Of a stretch of DNA of 64,000 nt, positions 16,358 through 25,762 are shown in pieces. The stretch spans positions 62,001 through 126,000 of the forward strand of contig NZ_JBBCBW010000015.1 of assembly GCF_037204085.1 (NCBI RefSeq), written 5' to 3'. The position numbers and the translations under genes are program-made. Below the pieces are notes generated by a model. That model saw nothing but the letters and a program-made list of their open reading frames with translations, searched no databases and was not told where the DNA came from. The DNA comes from Variovorax sp037204085. Lineage in GTDB: Bacteria; Pseudomonadota; Gammaproteobacteria; Burkholderiales; Burkholderiaceae_C. The number at the start of each line of letters is the position of its first letter. Positions within the stretch are counted from its first letter, which is position 1.

Positions 16358-17785
16358 CTACGTTGCCCCTGCCTGCCAGCCGCCGCCGAGGGCTTGAATG
16401 AGCGCCACTGCGGCGGTCTGGCGATTTACAAGCAGCTGCACCAGCGTGCGGCGTGCGTTCAACGCGGCGGCCTGCGCAGTGACCACTTCGGTGTAGCTGA
16501 CCTGGCCCGCGCGGTAGCGATTGAGCAACTGCTGCTCGGTCTTGTCGGCCGCGGCCGAGGCTTCGCGCCGCAGGCCTTCCTGCTGCGCCAGCGCGGCACC
16601 GGCGGTGAGCTGGTCTTCCACGGCCTGGAAAGCGGTGAGCACCGTTTGCCGGTAGCGCGCCACGCTGGCTTCGTGGCCCGCCTTGGCCGAATCGACGCTC
16701 GCGCCGATGGCGCCCGCGTCGAACACCACCTGCGCCACCGAAAGGCCGAGCGCCCACAGCGTGTTGGATGCGTTGAACAGGTCTTTCACGCGGCTTGCGT
16801 TGCCGCCCACCGAAGCGCTGAGCCCGAAGTTCGGAAAGTACGCTGAGCGCGCAATGCCGATCTGCGCGTTGGCGGCCGCCACCGCGCGCTCGGCCGCCGC
16901 GATGTCGGGCCGCCGCTGCAGCAGCGTCGACGGCACGCCGGTCGGAATGCCAGGCACCGTGGGCGTCCACTGCGCAGCGGGCAAGCTGAAGTCGGCTGGC
17001 GCCACGCCCACCAGCATGGCAATGGCGTGCTCCAGCGTGGCGCGGGTGCGCTGCAGGCCCACGCGCTCAGCCTGGGCGCTGACGAGTTGGGTCTGTGCCT
17101 GCAGCACGTCGGTTTGCGCTGCAATGCCGGCCTTGTAGCGGTTGCTGGTGATCTCGAAGGCGCGCTGGTAGCCCTCGATGGTCTGGTCGAGCAGGACGAT
17201 CTCGGCATCGGTTTCGCGCAGCGAGAAGTAGTTGGTGGCCAGGTCGCCAATGGCCGAAAGGCGCGCGGAAGCCAGGTCGGCTTCGCTGGCCTCTGCATTG
17301 GCCTGCGCGCTGCTCACGGCTTGCCGCAAACGGCCCCACACATCGGGCGCCCAATCGACACCCAGCGTTGCGGCAAAAGTGCTGGTTGCGTTGCTGGTGC
17401 TGCCGGCATTGCCGCTTCGCCTGCCGCTGCCGTCGAGCGATACCGTCGGGAACAGCGCGGCGCGTTCTCCGCGCACCAGTGCCTGGGCCTGCGCGTAGTT
17501 GGCCACGGCCGCGGCAATGTTCTGGTTCGACACCTGCACGCGGGCAGCCAGTTCGTCGAGCGTGGCGTCACCGAACAGCTTCCACCATTCGCCGCGGTCG
17601 AGCGCATCGGCCGGCGCGGCGGGCAGCCAGCCTTCGGCAGCCTTCTGCTCTTTCCATTCGACAGGAGCGGCCGAGCTTGGCACCTGGTACGTGGGGCCTA
17701 CGGCGCAACCGGCCACCATGGCGGCCAACACGAGTGCGGACAGCCTGCCGGGCAGATGCGAGCGAATGCGTTGTCGTTGTTTCAT
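16358..17785 (-). CDS. RND efflux outer-membrane channel lipoprotein (NodT/OprM family)
   Basis: A 475-residue TolC-like outer-membrane factor. The N-terminus MKQRQRIRSHLPGRLSALV carries a lipobox (AAMVAGC) and CAVGPTYQVP, typical of NodT-type lipoproteins. Two long helical repeats follow, the second with TVLTAFQAVEDQLTAGAAL and NRYRAGQVSYTEVVTAQ. Starts at 17800 or 17812 are also possible. It lies 23 bp after the last RND gene and completes a four-gene tripartite pump spanning the envelope. Confidence 0.92.
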   Translation of the reverse strand: MKQRQRIRSHLPGRLSALVLAAMVAGCAVGPTYQVPSSAAPVEWKEQKAAEGWLPAAPADALDRGEWWKLFGDATLDELAARVQVSNQNIAAAVANYAQAQALVRGERAALFPTVSLDGSGRRSGNAGSTSNATSTFAATLGVDWAPDVWGRLRQAVSSAQANAEASEADLASARLSAIGDLATNYFSLRETDAEIVLLDQTIEGYQRAFEITSNRYKAGIAAQTDVLQAQTQLVSAQAERVGLQRTRATLEHAIAMLVGVAPADFSLPAAQWTPTVPGIPTGVPSTLLQRRPDIAAAERAVAAANAQIGIARSAYFPNFGLSASVGGNASRVKDLFNASNTLWALGLSVAQVVFDAGAIGASVDSAKAGHEASVARYRQTVLTAFQAVEDQLTAGAALAQQEGLRREASAAADKTEQQLLNRYRAGQVSYTEVVTAQAAALNARRTLVQLLVNRQTAAVALIQALGGGWQAGAT

Positions 17786-17808
17786 GGCAGGTTCGTTCAT
17801 TCTTCTGT

Positions 17809-20800
17809 TCATGTCGGCGAGCTTGCGGCACGGCTCAGGTGGCGCTCGTTGCCGGAGCGCCGGCGAAGCTTGTCGAGCAGCACATAGACCACAGGCGTTG
17901 TCAGCAACGTAAGCAGCTGGCTCGCCACCAGGCCGCCGATGATTGCCACGCCCAGCGGCTGACGCAGTTCGGAGCCCTGGCCGAAGCCGATGGCCAGCGG
18001 CAGCGCGCCGAGCGCGGCGGCCAGCGTGGTCATGAGAATCGGCCGGAAGCGCAGCAGGCATGCCTCGCGCACCGCTTCCACGGCCGAGATGCCGCGCGCG
18101 CGCTCGGCCTCGAGCGCAAAGTCGATGATCAAAATGGCGTTCTTCTTCACGATGCCGATCAGGAGGAAGAGCCCGATCAGCGCAATGATCGAAAACTCCA
18201 TGCGGAACAGCAGCAGCGCCAGCACCGCACCCACGCCCGCCGAAGGCAGAGTGGTGAGCACGGTAATCGGGTGGATCAGGCTCTCGTACAGCACGCCCAG
18301 CACGATGTAGATAACCACGATGGCCGCCACGATGAGCGCCAGCTGCTGCCCTTGCGATTGCTGCGCCGCCAGCGCCGTGCCCTGGAAGCTGCCGCGCACA
18401 TTCACGGGCATGGCAATGTCCGCCTCGGCCTGCGCAACGATGCGCCGCGCATCCTGCAGCGTGACGCCCTCGCCCAGGTTGAACGAGACGGTGCTCGCGA
18501 GCTCGGTGTCCTGGTGGTCGATGGAGCTTGGCACCGCCCGCTCGCTCACCTTGGCAATGGCCGAGAGCGGCACCATGAGCGTGGTGTTGGCCGCCAGCGC
18601 CTGGCCCGTGGAAGCGGTGCGCAGCCCCGGATTGGCCGACGTGGTGGTCGATGTGCCGGTGCTCGCGTCGGTGGTGTTGGCAAGCGAGCTCACGGTGGTG
18701 GTGCCGCTCGCGGTGGTGCTGCTGGTGAGCGTCGAAGGCACGTACAGGTCCTTCAGCACCACGGGCGCGCGCTGGTAGCGCGGCGCCCACTCCATGATGA
18801 CGGAATACTGGTTGAGCTCGTCGTAGATGGTGGCGACCGAGCGCTGGCCATAGGCGTTGTAGAGCGCGTTGTCGACCGCGCTCGAAGTCACGCCAAGCCG
18901 CGCGGCGCTGTCGCGGTCGACGTCGACGAAGGTTTCCACGCCGTTGTCGGCCTGATCGCTGTCCACATCGGTGAGCGCGGTTTCCTGGCGCAGTCGGTCG
19001 GCCAGCTTCGCGGTCCAGGTGCGCAGGTCGGCAAGGTTGTCGCCCTTCAGCGTGTACTGGTAGGTCGAATTACTCGAACGCCCGCCCATGCGCAGGTCTT
19101 GCACCGGGCTCAAGAACACGCGCAGCCCGGTCAGCTGGTTGAGCTGCGGCCGCAGCCGGTTGACGACCGCTGCGGTCTTTTCGGTGCGCTGCGAGAGTGG
19201 CTTGAGATTGACGAACATGAAGCCGCCGCCGGAGCGGCTGCCGCCCGCAAAGCCCACCACGGAATCGACGGCCGGGTCCTTGTGAATGATGTCGACCGCC
19301 TGGCGCAGCTTTTCGCTCAGCGCCACCGACGAAATGCTCTGGTCCGCGCGCAGGCCCGCATTCAGCTGTCCGTTGTCCTGCTCGGGGAAGTAGCCCTTGG
19401 GAATGGCGGCGAACAGGTAGAAGTTCAGGCCGACCACGGCCAGCAGCACCACCATGACCACGGCCTTGCTCGCAAGCGCCCAGTCGAGGCTGTGCGCATA
19501 GGTGCGCAGGCTCCACTGGTACACGCTCTCCGACATGCGCGCCAGGCGCCCCGGCGGCTTGGCATCGGGCTCCTCGGGCTTGAGCAGCATGGCGCAGAGC
19601 ATGGGCGTGGTGGTGAGCGATATGACCAGCGAGATCAGCACCGACACCGACAGCGTGACCGCGAATTCGCGGAACAGCCGGCCGATTTGCCCGTCCATGA
19701 ACAGCAGCGGAATGAACACCGCCACCAGCGAGAGGCTGATCGACAGCACGGTAAAGCCCACCTCGCGCGCACCGCGCAGCGCGGCTTCCACGCGGCCCAT
19801 GCCGGCCTCGATGTGGCGGCTGGTGTTTTCGAGCACCACGATGGCGTCGTCGACCACAAAGCCGGTGGCCACCGTGAGCGCCATCAGGCTCAGGTTGTTG
19901 AGGCTGTAGCCCAGCAGGTGCATCACGCCGAAGGTGCCGAGCAGCGACACCACCGTGGCCACCGCCGGAATGATGGTGGCCCGCGCCTTGCGCAAGAAGA
20001 GGCCGACCACCAGCACCACCAGCGCAATCGAAATCATGAGCGTGGCCTCGATCTCGCGCAGCGAGGCGCGGATGGAGTTGGTGCGGTCCGAAGCCACTTG
20101 CACCTCAATGTCCTGCGGCAGCTGCGCGCGCAGCTCGGGCAGCAGTTCGCGCACGCCGTCCACGGTTTCGATGATGTTGGCGCCGGGCTCCTGCGTCACC
20201 AGCACGATCACCGCGGGCTGGCCGTTGAAGAGACCCAGCGTGCGCGTGTTCTCCACGCTGTCGATCACCCGCGCCACGTCGCCCAGCCGCACGGCCGCGC
20301 CGTTGCGCCAGGCAATGACCATGTCGCGGTACTCCACGGCGTGGCGGCCCGGCGACGGCGTGTAGATCTGCAGCCGGCGGTCGTCGTTCTCGATGGCGCC
20401 CTTGGGCCGATTGGCGTTGTTGGCCTGGATGGCAGCGCGCACGTCTTCGCTGCTGATGCCGAAGCGGTTGAGCGAGAAAGGTTCGAGCTCTACCCGCACG
20501 GCAGGCAGCGAGCCGCCGCCGATCTCGACCTCGCCCACGCCTTCCACCTGCGAGAGCTTCTGGCTCACGATGTTGGACACGGCCTCGTAGATCTGCCCCG
20601 GCGTGCGCGTCTTGGAGGTGAGCGCCAGGATGGCAATGGGCGCAGCCGTCGGGTTGCGCTTGCGGTAGGTCGGGTTGCTGCGCAAGGTGGCCGGCAGGTC
20701 GGCCCGCGCCGCGTTGATGGCCGCCTGCACCTCGCGCGCGGCGCTGTCGATGTTGCGCTTCAGGTCGAACTGCAGGCTGATGCGGGTAGAGCCGTTCGAG

Positions 20801-21051
20801 CTGGTCGAGGTGAGTTCGTTCACGCCCGCAATCACGCCCAGACGCCGCTCCAGCGGCGTGGCAACGCTCGAAGCCATGGTGCTCGGGCTCGCACCCGCGA
20901 GGCTGGCGGTTACCGAGATGGTCGGAAAGTCGACCTGCGGCAGCGGCGACACAGGCAGCACGAAGAACGCCGCAATCCCGGCCAGCGCGATGCCGACGGT
21001 CAGCAAGACCGTGGCGATCGGGCGTTCGACGAAAGGCCTGGAAAGGTTCAT
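17809..21051 (-). CDS. mdtC: RND efflux permease, MdtC/MuxC-like
   Basis: A 1080-residue inner-membrane proton/drug antiporter of the HAE-1 type. MNLSRPFVERPIATVLL leads, and helix 4 carries VATGFVVDDAIVVLENT, whose paired aspartates form the proton relay. Second-half helices include LLIGIVKKNAILIIDFALEAE. It is some 45 residues longer than its partner because of a Ser/Thr-rich low-complexity insert near residues 773-820 in the second porter/docking region. It overlaps the MdtB-like gene by 4 bp (ATGA). Such B/C pairs form heterotrimers that export bile-salt-like compounds, novobiocin or metals in other bacteria; the substrate here is unknown. Confidence 0.93.
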   Translation of the reverse strand: MNLSRPFVERPIATVLLTVGIALAGIAAFFVLPVSPLPQVDFPTISVTASLAGASPSTMASSVATPLERRLGVIAGVNELTSTSSNGSTRISLQFDLKRNIDSAAREVQAAINAARADLPATLRSNPTYRKRNPTAAPIAILALTSKTRTPGQIYEAVSNIVSQKLSQVEGVGEVEIGGGSLPAVRVELEPFSLNRFGISSEDVRAAIQANNANRPKGAIENDDRRLQIYTPSPGRHAVEYRDMVIAWRNGAAVRLGDVARVIDSVENTRTLGLFNGQPAVIVLVTQEPGANIIETVDGVRELLPELRAQLPQDIEVQVASDRTNSIRASLREIEATLMISIALVVLVVGLFLRKARATIIPAVATVVSLLGTFGVMHLLGYSLNNLSLMALTVATGFVVDDAIVVLENTSRHIEAGMGRVEAALRGAREVGFTVLSISLSLVAVFIPLLFMDGQIGRLFREFAVTLSVSVLISLVISLTTTPMLCAMLLKPEEPDAKPPGRLARMSESVYQWSLRTYAHSLDWALASKAVVMVVLLAVVGLNFYLFAAIPKGYFPEQDNGQLNAGLRADQSISSVALSEKLRQAVDIIHKDPAVDSVVGFAGGSRSGGGFMFVNLKPLSQRTEKTAAVVNRLRPQLNQLTGLRVFLSPVQDLRMGGRSSNSTYQYTLKGDNLADLRTWTAKLADRLRQETALTDVDSDQADNGVETFVDVDRDSAARLGVTSSAVDNALYNAYGQRSVATIYDELNQYSVIMEWAPRYQRAPVVLKDLYVPSTLTSSTTASGTTTVSSLANTTDASTGTSTTTSANPGLRTASTGQALAANTTLMVPLSAIAKVSERAVPSSIDHQDTELASTVSFNLGEGVTLQDARRIVAQAEADIAMPVNVRGSFQGTALAAQQSQGQQLALIVAAIVVIYIVLGVLYESLIHPITVLTTLPSAGVGAVLALLLFRMEFSIIALIGLFLLIGIVKKNAILIIDFALEAERARGISAVEAVREACLLRFRPILMTTLAAALGALPLAIGFGQGSELRQPLGVAIIGGLVASQLLTLLTTPVVYVLLDKLRRRSGNERHLSRAASSPT

Positions 21052-24000
21052 TCGGCCACAGCCTCCCGCTTGCGTCCGAACCGGCGGCCCATGCGGTCGA
21101 AGGCCAGGTACACCACCGGCGTGGTGAAGAGCGTGAGCACCTGGCTCACCACCAGCCCGCCGAAGATGGCCAGGCCCAGCGGCCGGCGCAGCTCTGCGCC
21201 CTCGCCCCAGCCGAACATCAGCGGCAGCGCCGCGAAAAGCGCCGCCAGCGTGGTCATCAGAATGGGCCGGAAGCGCAGCAGCGCCGCCTGGTGAATGGCC
21301 TCCTGCGGCGGCTTGCCCTCGCGCCGCTCGGCGTCAATGGCAAAGTCGATCATCATGATCGCGTTCTTCTTCACGATGCCGATCAGCAAGATGATGCCGA
21401 TGATGCCGATCACGCCCAGGTCGTTGCCCGTGACCATGAGCGCGAGCAACGCGCCCACGCCGGCCGAGGGCAGCGTCGAGAGAATCGTCAGCGGATGGAT
21501 GTAGCTCTCATACAGCACGCCCAGCACGATGTACACGCACACCACCGCCGCCAGAATGAGCCACAGCTGGTTGGACAGCGACTTTTCGTAGGCCCCCGCC
21601 GCCCCGAGAAAGCTCATCGTCATGCTCGCAGGCATGCCGATTTCTTTTGCCGCCGCGCGAATGGCCGCCACCGATTTGCCGAGCGCCACGTTCTCGGCCG
21701 TGTCGAAGCCCACCGTGGCCGCAGGGTACTGCGCCACGTGCGTGACCTGCAGCGGCGCGGACTGCTCGCGCACCGTGGCAATCGACGACAGCGTGGTCGG
21801 CGCGCCGCTGCCGGTGCGCAGCTGCAGGTTGCCCAGCAGCTGCGGCGAGGCCAGGGCTTCGCGCTGCGCTTCGAGAATCACGCGGTACTGGTTGGTCTCC
21901 GTGAAGATGGTCGAGACGATGCGCTGGCCGAATGCGCTGTAGAGCGTGTCGTCCACCGAGCTGGCCGTGACCGACAGGCGCGACGCCGTGTTGCGGTCGA
22001 TGTCGACATAGGCGGCCAGGCCCTTGGCGCCCGCGTTGGTGGTGGCATTGCGCACCAGCGGCTCGGAGCGCAGGCGCTCCACCAGCTTTTGGGCCCAGGT
22101 GTCGACGGTGTTGGTGTCCACCCCTTCGAGCGATACGCGGAATTCGGTCGGGCCCGTCTCGGCGTCGATGGTCAGGTCTTGCGTAGGCTGCAGGTACAGC
22201 GTGACGCCGGCCACGGCCCGCACCCGCTCGCGCAGGCGCTGCATGGTGGCTTCCTGGTTGCCCCGGTCGGCCTTCATGTTGATGAGCATGCTGCCGGTGT
22301 TCAGCGCCGTGTTGTTGGCGGCATCCACGCCCACCACCGAACTCACGCTGGCCACCTCGGGGTCGGCCAGGATGGCGTTGGCGGCCTGCTGCTGCAGCTC
22401 GGCCATGCGCGTGTACGACACGTCTTGCGCGGCTTCGATGCGTGCCTGCAGCTGCCCGGTGTCCTGCGTGGGAAAGAGCCCCTTCGGAATCACCATGTAG
22501 AGCAGCACCGTGAGCGCCAGCGTGGCCACCGCCACCACGAGCGTCAGCGGCTGGTGGCGCAGCACCCATTGCAGCCACACGTCGTAGCGGGCAATCACGC
22601 GGTCGAAAAAGCGCTGCACGCTTGCACCGAAGCGCCCGCCCTCTTCGGCTTGCGGCTTGAGCCAGCGCGCCGACATCATCGGCACCAGCGTGAGCGACAC
22701 CACGGCGGAAATCAGGATGGTGATGGCCAGCGTAACGGCGAACTCGCGGAACAGCCGGCCCACCACGTCGCCCATGAACAACAATGGAATCAGCACCGCG
22801 ATGAGCGACACCGTGAGCGAGATGATGGTGAAGCCGATTTGCGTGGCGCCCTTGAGCGCGGCCTTGAAGGGTGGATCGCCCTCTTCCAGGTAGCGCGCGA
22901 TGTTTTCGATCATCACGATCGCATCGTCGACCACGAAGCCCGTGGCAATGGTCAGCGCCATCAGGCTCAGGTTGTTGAGGCTGTAGCCCAGCAGGTACAT
23001 CAGCCCGCAGGTGCCGATGAGCGAGATCGGCACCGCAAGGCTCGCAATGATGGTCGCGCGCACGCTGTGCAAGAAGAAGAAGATCACCAGCACCACCATC
23101 ACCACGGCCAGCCCAAGCTCGAGCTGCACGTGCGAGACCGATGCGCGGATGCCGGTGGTGCGGTCGCTCAGTACCTCGACCTTCAGCGAGCCCGGCAACG
23201 AGGCCTCGAGCTCGGGCAACTGCTTCTTGATGGCGTCGACCGTGCCAATCACGTTGGCGCCGGGCTGGCGCTGCACGTTCAGGATGATGGCCGGGTACAG
23301 CACGGGTTCCCGCTCGCCCACGCGCAGGGCGGCCCAAGCGCCCAGCTGCGTGTTCTCGGCGCCGTCGACCACGCGCGCCACGTCGTTCATTCGCACCGGC
23401 GCGCCGTTCTTCCAGGCGACGATAAGGTTCTTGTAGTCGTCCGCCGTCACGAGCTGGTCGTTGGCGTTGATGGTGTAGGCCCGCCGCGGTCCGTCGAAGC
23501 TGCCCTTGGCGCTGTTGGCGTTGGCCGCGGTGATGGCGCTGCGCAGCGTGTCCAGGCCAATGCCCACCGAAGCCAGCGCGTTGGTGTCCGCCTGGATACG
23601 CACGGCCGGGCGCTGCCCGCCCGAAAGCGACACCAGCCCCACGCCGCTCACCTGGCTGATCTTCTGCGCGAGCCGCGTATTCACGAGGTTCTGCACCTCG
23701 GTGAGCGGCATGGTTTCGGAGCTCACGGCCAGCGTGAGGATGGGCGCGTCGGCCGGGTTCACCTTGGCGTACACGGGCGGCGCCGGCAGGTCGGCCGGCA
23801 GCAGCGAGCCGCCGGCGTTGATGGCGGCCTGCACCTGCTGCTCGGCCACGTCCAGCGTCTGGTCGAGCGCGAACTGCAGCGTGACGATCGACACGCCCGC
23901 CGAGCTCACGGAGCTCATGCGGTTGAGCCCGGCCATCTGGCCGAACTGGCGCTCGAGCGGTGCGGTCACGGTGCGGCTCATCACCTCGGGGCTGGCGCCG

Positions 24001-24155
24001 GGGTAGAGGGTCTGCACCTGAATGGTCGGGTAGTCGACCTGCGGCAGTGCGGCCAGCGGCAGCAGCCGCAGGCCCACGAAGCCGGCCAGCACAATGGCCA
24101 CCATCAGCAGCGCCGTGGCCACCGGCCGATCGATAAAAGGGCGTGAGGGGCTCAT
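21048..24155 (-). CDS. mdtB: RND efflux permease, MdtB/MuxB-like
   Basis: A 1035-residue RND pump starting MSPSRPFIDRPVATALLMVA at the ATG 24153-24155. Helix 4 has IATGFVVDDAIVMIENI with the proton-relay aspartates, and the second half has LLIGIVKKNAIMMIDFAID. It is clearly paralogous to the downstream MdtC-like pump and should heterotrimerise with it. It overlaps that gene by 4 bp and follows the adaptor gene by 43 bp, so translation is likely coupled. Confidence 0.94.
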   Translation of the reverse strand: MSPSRPFIDRPVATALLMVAIVLAGFVGLRLLPLAALPQVDYPTIQVQTLYPGASPEVMSRTVTAPLERQFGQMAGLNRMSSVSSAGVSIVTLQFALDQTLDVAEQQVQAAINAGGSLLPADLPAPPVYAKVNPADAPILTLAVSSETMPLTEVQNLVNTRLAQKISQVSGVGLVSLSGGQRPAVRIQADTNALASVGIGLDTLRSAITAANANSAKGSFDGPRRAYTINANDQLVTADDYKNLIVAWKNGAPVRMNDVARVVDGAENTQLGAWAALRVGEREPVLYPAIILNVQRQPGANVIGTVDAIKKQLPELEASLPGSLKVEVLSDRTTGIRASVSHVQLELGLAVVMVVLVIFFFLHSVRATIIASLAVPISLIGTCGLMYLLGYSLNNLSLMALTIATGFVVDDAIVMIENIARYLEEGDPPFKAALKGATQIGFTIISLTVSLIAVLIPLLFMGDVVGRLFREFAVTLAITILISAVVSLTLVPMMSARWLKPQAEEGGRFGASVQRFFDRVIARYDVWLQWVLRHQPLTLVVAVATLALTVLLYMVIPKGLFPTQDTGQLQARIEAAQDVSYTRMAELQQQAANAILADPEVASVSSVVGVDAANNTALNTGSMLINMKADRGNQEATMQRLRERVRAVAGVTLYLQPTQDLTIDAETGPTEFRVSLEGVDTNTVDTWAQKLVERLRSEPLVRNATTNAGAKGLAAYVDIDRNTASRLSVTASSVDDTLYSAFGQRIVSTIFTETNQYRVILEAQREALASPQLLGNLQLRTGSGAPTTLSSIATVREQSAPLQVTHVAQYPAATVGFDTAENVALGKSVAAIRAAAKEIGMPASMTMSFLGAAGAYEKSLSNQLWLILAAVVCVYIVLGVLYESYIHPLTILSTLPSAGVGALLALMVTGNDLGVIGIIGIILLIGIVKKNAIMMIDFAIDAERREGKPPQEAIHQAALLRFRPILMTTLAALFAALPLMFGWGEGAELRRPLGLAIFGGLVVSQVLTLFTTPVVYLAFDRMGRRFGRKREAVAE

Positions 24156-24198
24156 CGCGAACGCGCTCGCTTGTTCCGTGGGTTGATGCCGATGCTCT

Positions 24199-25533
24199 TC
24201 ATTGCGGCGGGCGCTGGCGCCGCCGCTCTCCACCGCCTTCGCCGCGCTCTCCGCGCGGGCCCGATGCCGCACCGCGGGGCCCCGAGGCGCCACCGCGCGG
24301 GCCCATGGCCGGCCTTTCACCCTGCAGCTGAACAACGGCGCCGTCCTTGATGCGGTCGCCGCCTTCGGTCACCACGTTTTCGCCGGCCTTCAGGCCTGAA
24401 GTGATGGCCACCACATCGACATTTGCCTCGCCGCGCTTCACCTGGCGCATCGAGACGGTGCGGTCCTGGTTGATGACATACACATAGTCGCCATTGGGGC
24501 CGGTGCGCACCGCCGTAACCGGCACCACCACCGCGCGCACCTTGCGCAGCAGCATCTGCACGTTGACGAACTGGCTCGGGAACAGCGTGGTCTGCGCATT
24601 GCCGAAGCGGGCCTTGGCCTTGACCGTGCCGGTGGTGGTGTCGACCACGTTGTCGAGCGTGGAGAAGGAGCCCGCGTCGAGCGTTGCCGCGCGGGTGCGG
24701 TCGAACGCGGTAACCGGCAGCGGCTCGCCCTTGGCAAGCTGCGCCTGGATGTCGGGCACGCGGTCTTGCGGCACCGAGAACTGCACGTCGATGGGGTTCA
24801 TCTGCGTGATGACCGCGATGCCCGTGGTTGCGTTGGCCGTGACGGTGTTGCCCGCGTCCACCGCGCGCAGGCCGATGCGGCCGGCCACCGGCGCGGTGAT
24901 GCGGGTGTAGTCGAGGTTCAGCTTGGCGGCGGCTTCGGCGGCCAGGTCGGTGGTGACCGTGCCTTCGAGCTGCCGGACCAGCGCGGCCTGGGTGTCCACG
25001 TCTTGCCGGGCGATGGAGTCTTGCGCCAGCAGCGTGCGGTAGCGCGCCAGGGTGACGCGCGCGGCCTCGAGCTGCGCCTCGTCGCGCTGGCGCGTGCCGC
25101 GCGCCTGCATCAGCGCCTGCTCGTAGGGCCTTGGGTCGATGCGCGCGAGCAGCTGGTTCTTGGCAACGGTTTGCCCTTCGGTGAAAAGCACCTCGGTGAG
25201 CACCCCGCCCACCTGCGCCCTGAGCGTGATGGTTGCGAGCGGCGTGACGGTGCCGAGCGCATCGATGGTCACCGGCAGCTCGATCTCGCGCGCCAGCGCA
25301 TTGCCGACCGTGACGGTCGCGCCGCCGAAGCCCGGCCCGCCGGCGGTGCTGGCCTTGCGGTTGATGAGGTACCAGGCGCCGCCTCCGAGCAGCAGCAACA
25401 GGAGCAGCGCAATCAGGCTGCCAAGCCAGAGCCGGCGGCGCGAAGGCGGTCGGGCCGGCGGAGACGAGGCGGGGTGTACCGGTTGAACAGCAGGCGAATC
25501 GCCGGAAGAAGGCTCGGAGTTCGGTGATTCCAT
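24199..25533 (-). CDS. mdtA: RND efflux periplasmic adaptor, MdtA-like, with collagen-like tail
   Basis: A 444-residue membrane-fusion protein. It has an N-terminal anchor (LWLGSLIALLLLLLLGGGAW), a split lipoyl/hairpin region (ITLRAQVGGVLTEVLFTEGQ, then RIDPRPYEQALMQAR), and beta-barrel domains. The last ~32 residues are an unusual Gly/Pro/Arg-rich tail (repeats of GPRGGAS and GPRGAAS, then an Arg-rich end) not needed for the adaptor fold. The ATG at 25531-25533 is chosen; an in-frame TTG at 25554 is an alternative. It is the first gene of the four-gene efflux operon. Confidence 0.92.
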   Translation of the reverse strand: MESPNSEPSSGDSPAVQPVHPASSPPARPPSRRRLWLGSLIALLLLLLLGGGAWYLINRKASTAGGPGFGGATVTVGNALAREIELPVTIDALGTVTPLATITLRAQVGGVLTEVLFTEGQTVAKNQLLARIDPRPYEQALMQARGTRQRDEAQLEAARVTLARYRTLLAQDSIARQDVDTQAALVRQLEGTVTTDLAAEAAAKLNLDYTRITAPVAGRIGLRAVDAGNTVTANATTGIAVITQMNPIDVQFSVPQDRVPDIQAQLAKGEPLPVTAFDRTRAATLDAGSFSTLDNVVDTTTGTVKAKARFGNAQTTLFPSQFVNVQMLLRKVRAVVVPVTAVRTGPNGDYVYVINQDRTVSMRQVKRGEANVDVVAITSGLKAGENVVTEGGDRIKDGAVVQLQGERPAMGPRGGASGPRGAASGPRGERGEGGGERRRQRPPQ

Positions 25534-25568
25534 GTGTGATGTGGCAATGCGCAAGTACGGCCGCTAGT

Positions 25569-25591
25569 GGAGCGCTGGATCGTAGCGCTCC
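25569..25591. promoter_or_regulatory. Inverted repeat upstream of mdtA
   Basis: GGAGCGCT (25569-25576) and AGCGCTCC (25584-25591) form a perfect 8-bp inverted repeat with a 7-bp spacer, 36 bp upstream of the mdtA start. It could be a repressor operator or a 5'-UTR hairpin. No regulator gene is adjacent. Confidence 0.45.
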
Positions 25592-25605
25592 TGTCTTATG
25601 AACCG

Positions 25606-25627
25606 TAAAGCATCGGTAAAGCTTCGG
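25606..25627 (-). promoter_or_regulatory. 11-bp tandem repeat upstream of mdtA (OmpR-type site)
   Basis: TAAAGCATCGG and TAAAGCTTCGG are directly adjacent, giving CTTTAC-N5-CTTTAC on the mdtA coding strand. An 11-bp direct-repeat period is typical of OmpR/PhoB-family response-regulator sites, which commonly control MdtABC-type pumps. The repeat is visible; the regulator is not encoded in this window. Confidence 0.45.
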
Positions 25628-25762
25628 AAAACGGAGCGTTTCGCGCCCGTTGGCTGCATTCCGCGAGCCCGCCCCGCATTTCGTCGCAGACCCGTGGCCC
25701 CGGCTCGGGTGCGCCGGCACAGTCCGGCCCATCGAATCATCTTTTCACCCAGGAGAAACGCC

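Noticed and set aside
17368..21294. 1308-codon open frame on the + strand
   Set aside because: Antisense shadow of the MdtC-like pump and its outer-membrane channel; composition is His/Arg-rich without domains.
21291..24146. 951-codon open frame on the + strand
   Set aside because: Antisense shadow of the MdtB-like pump; no recognisable motif.
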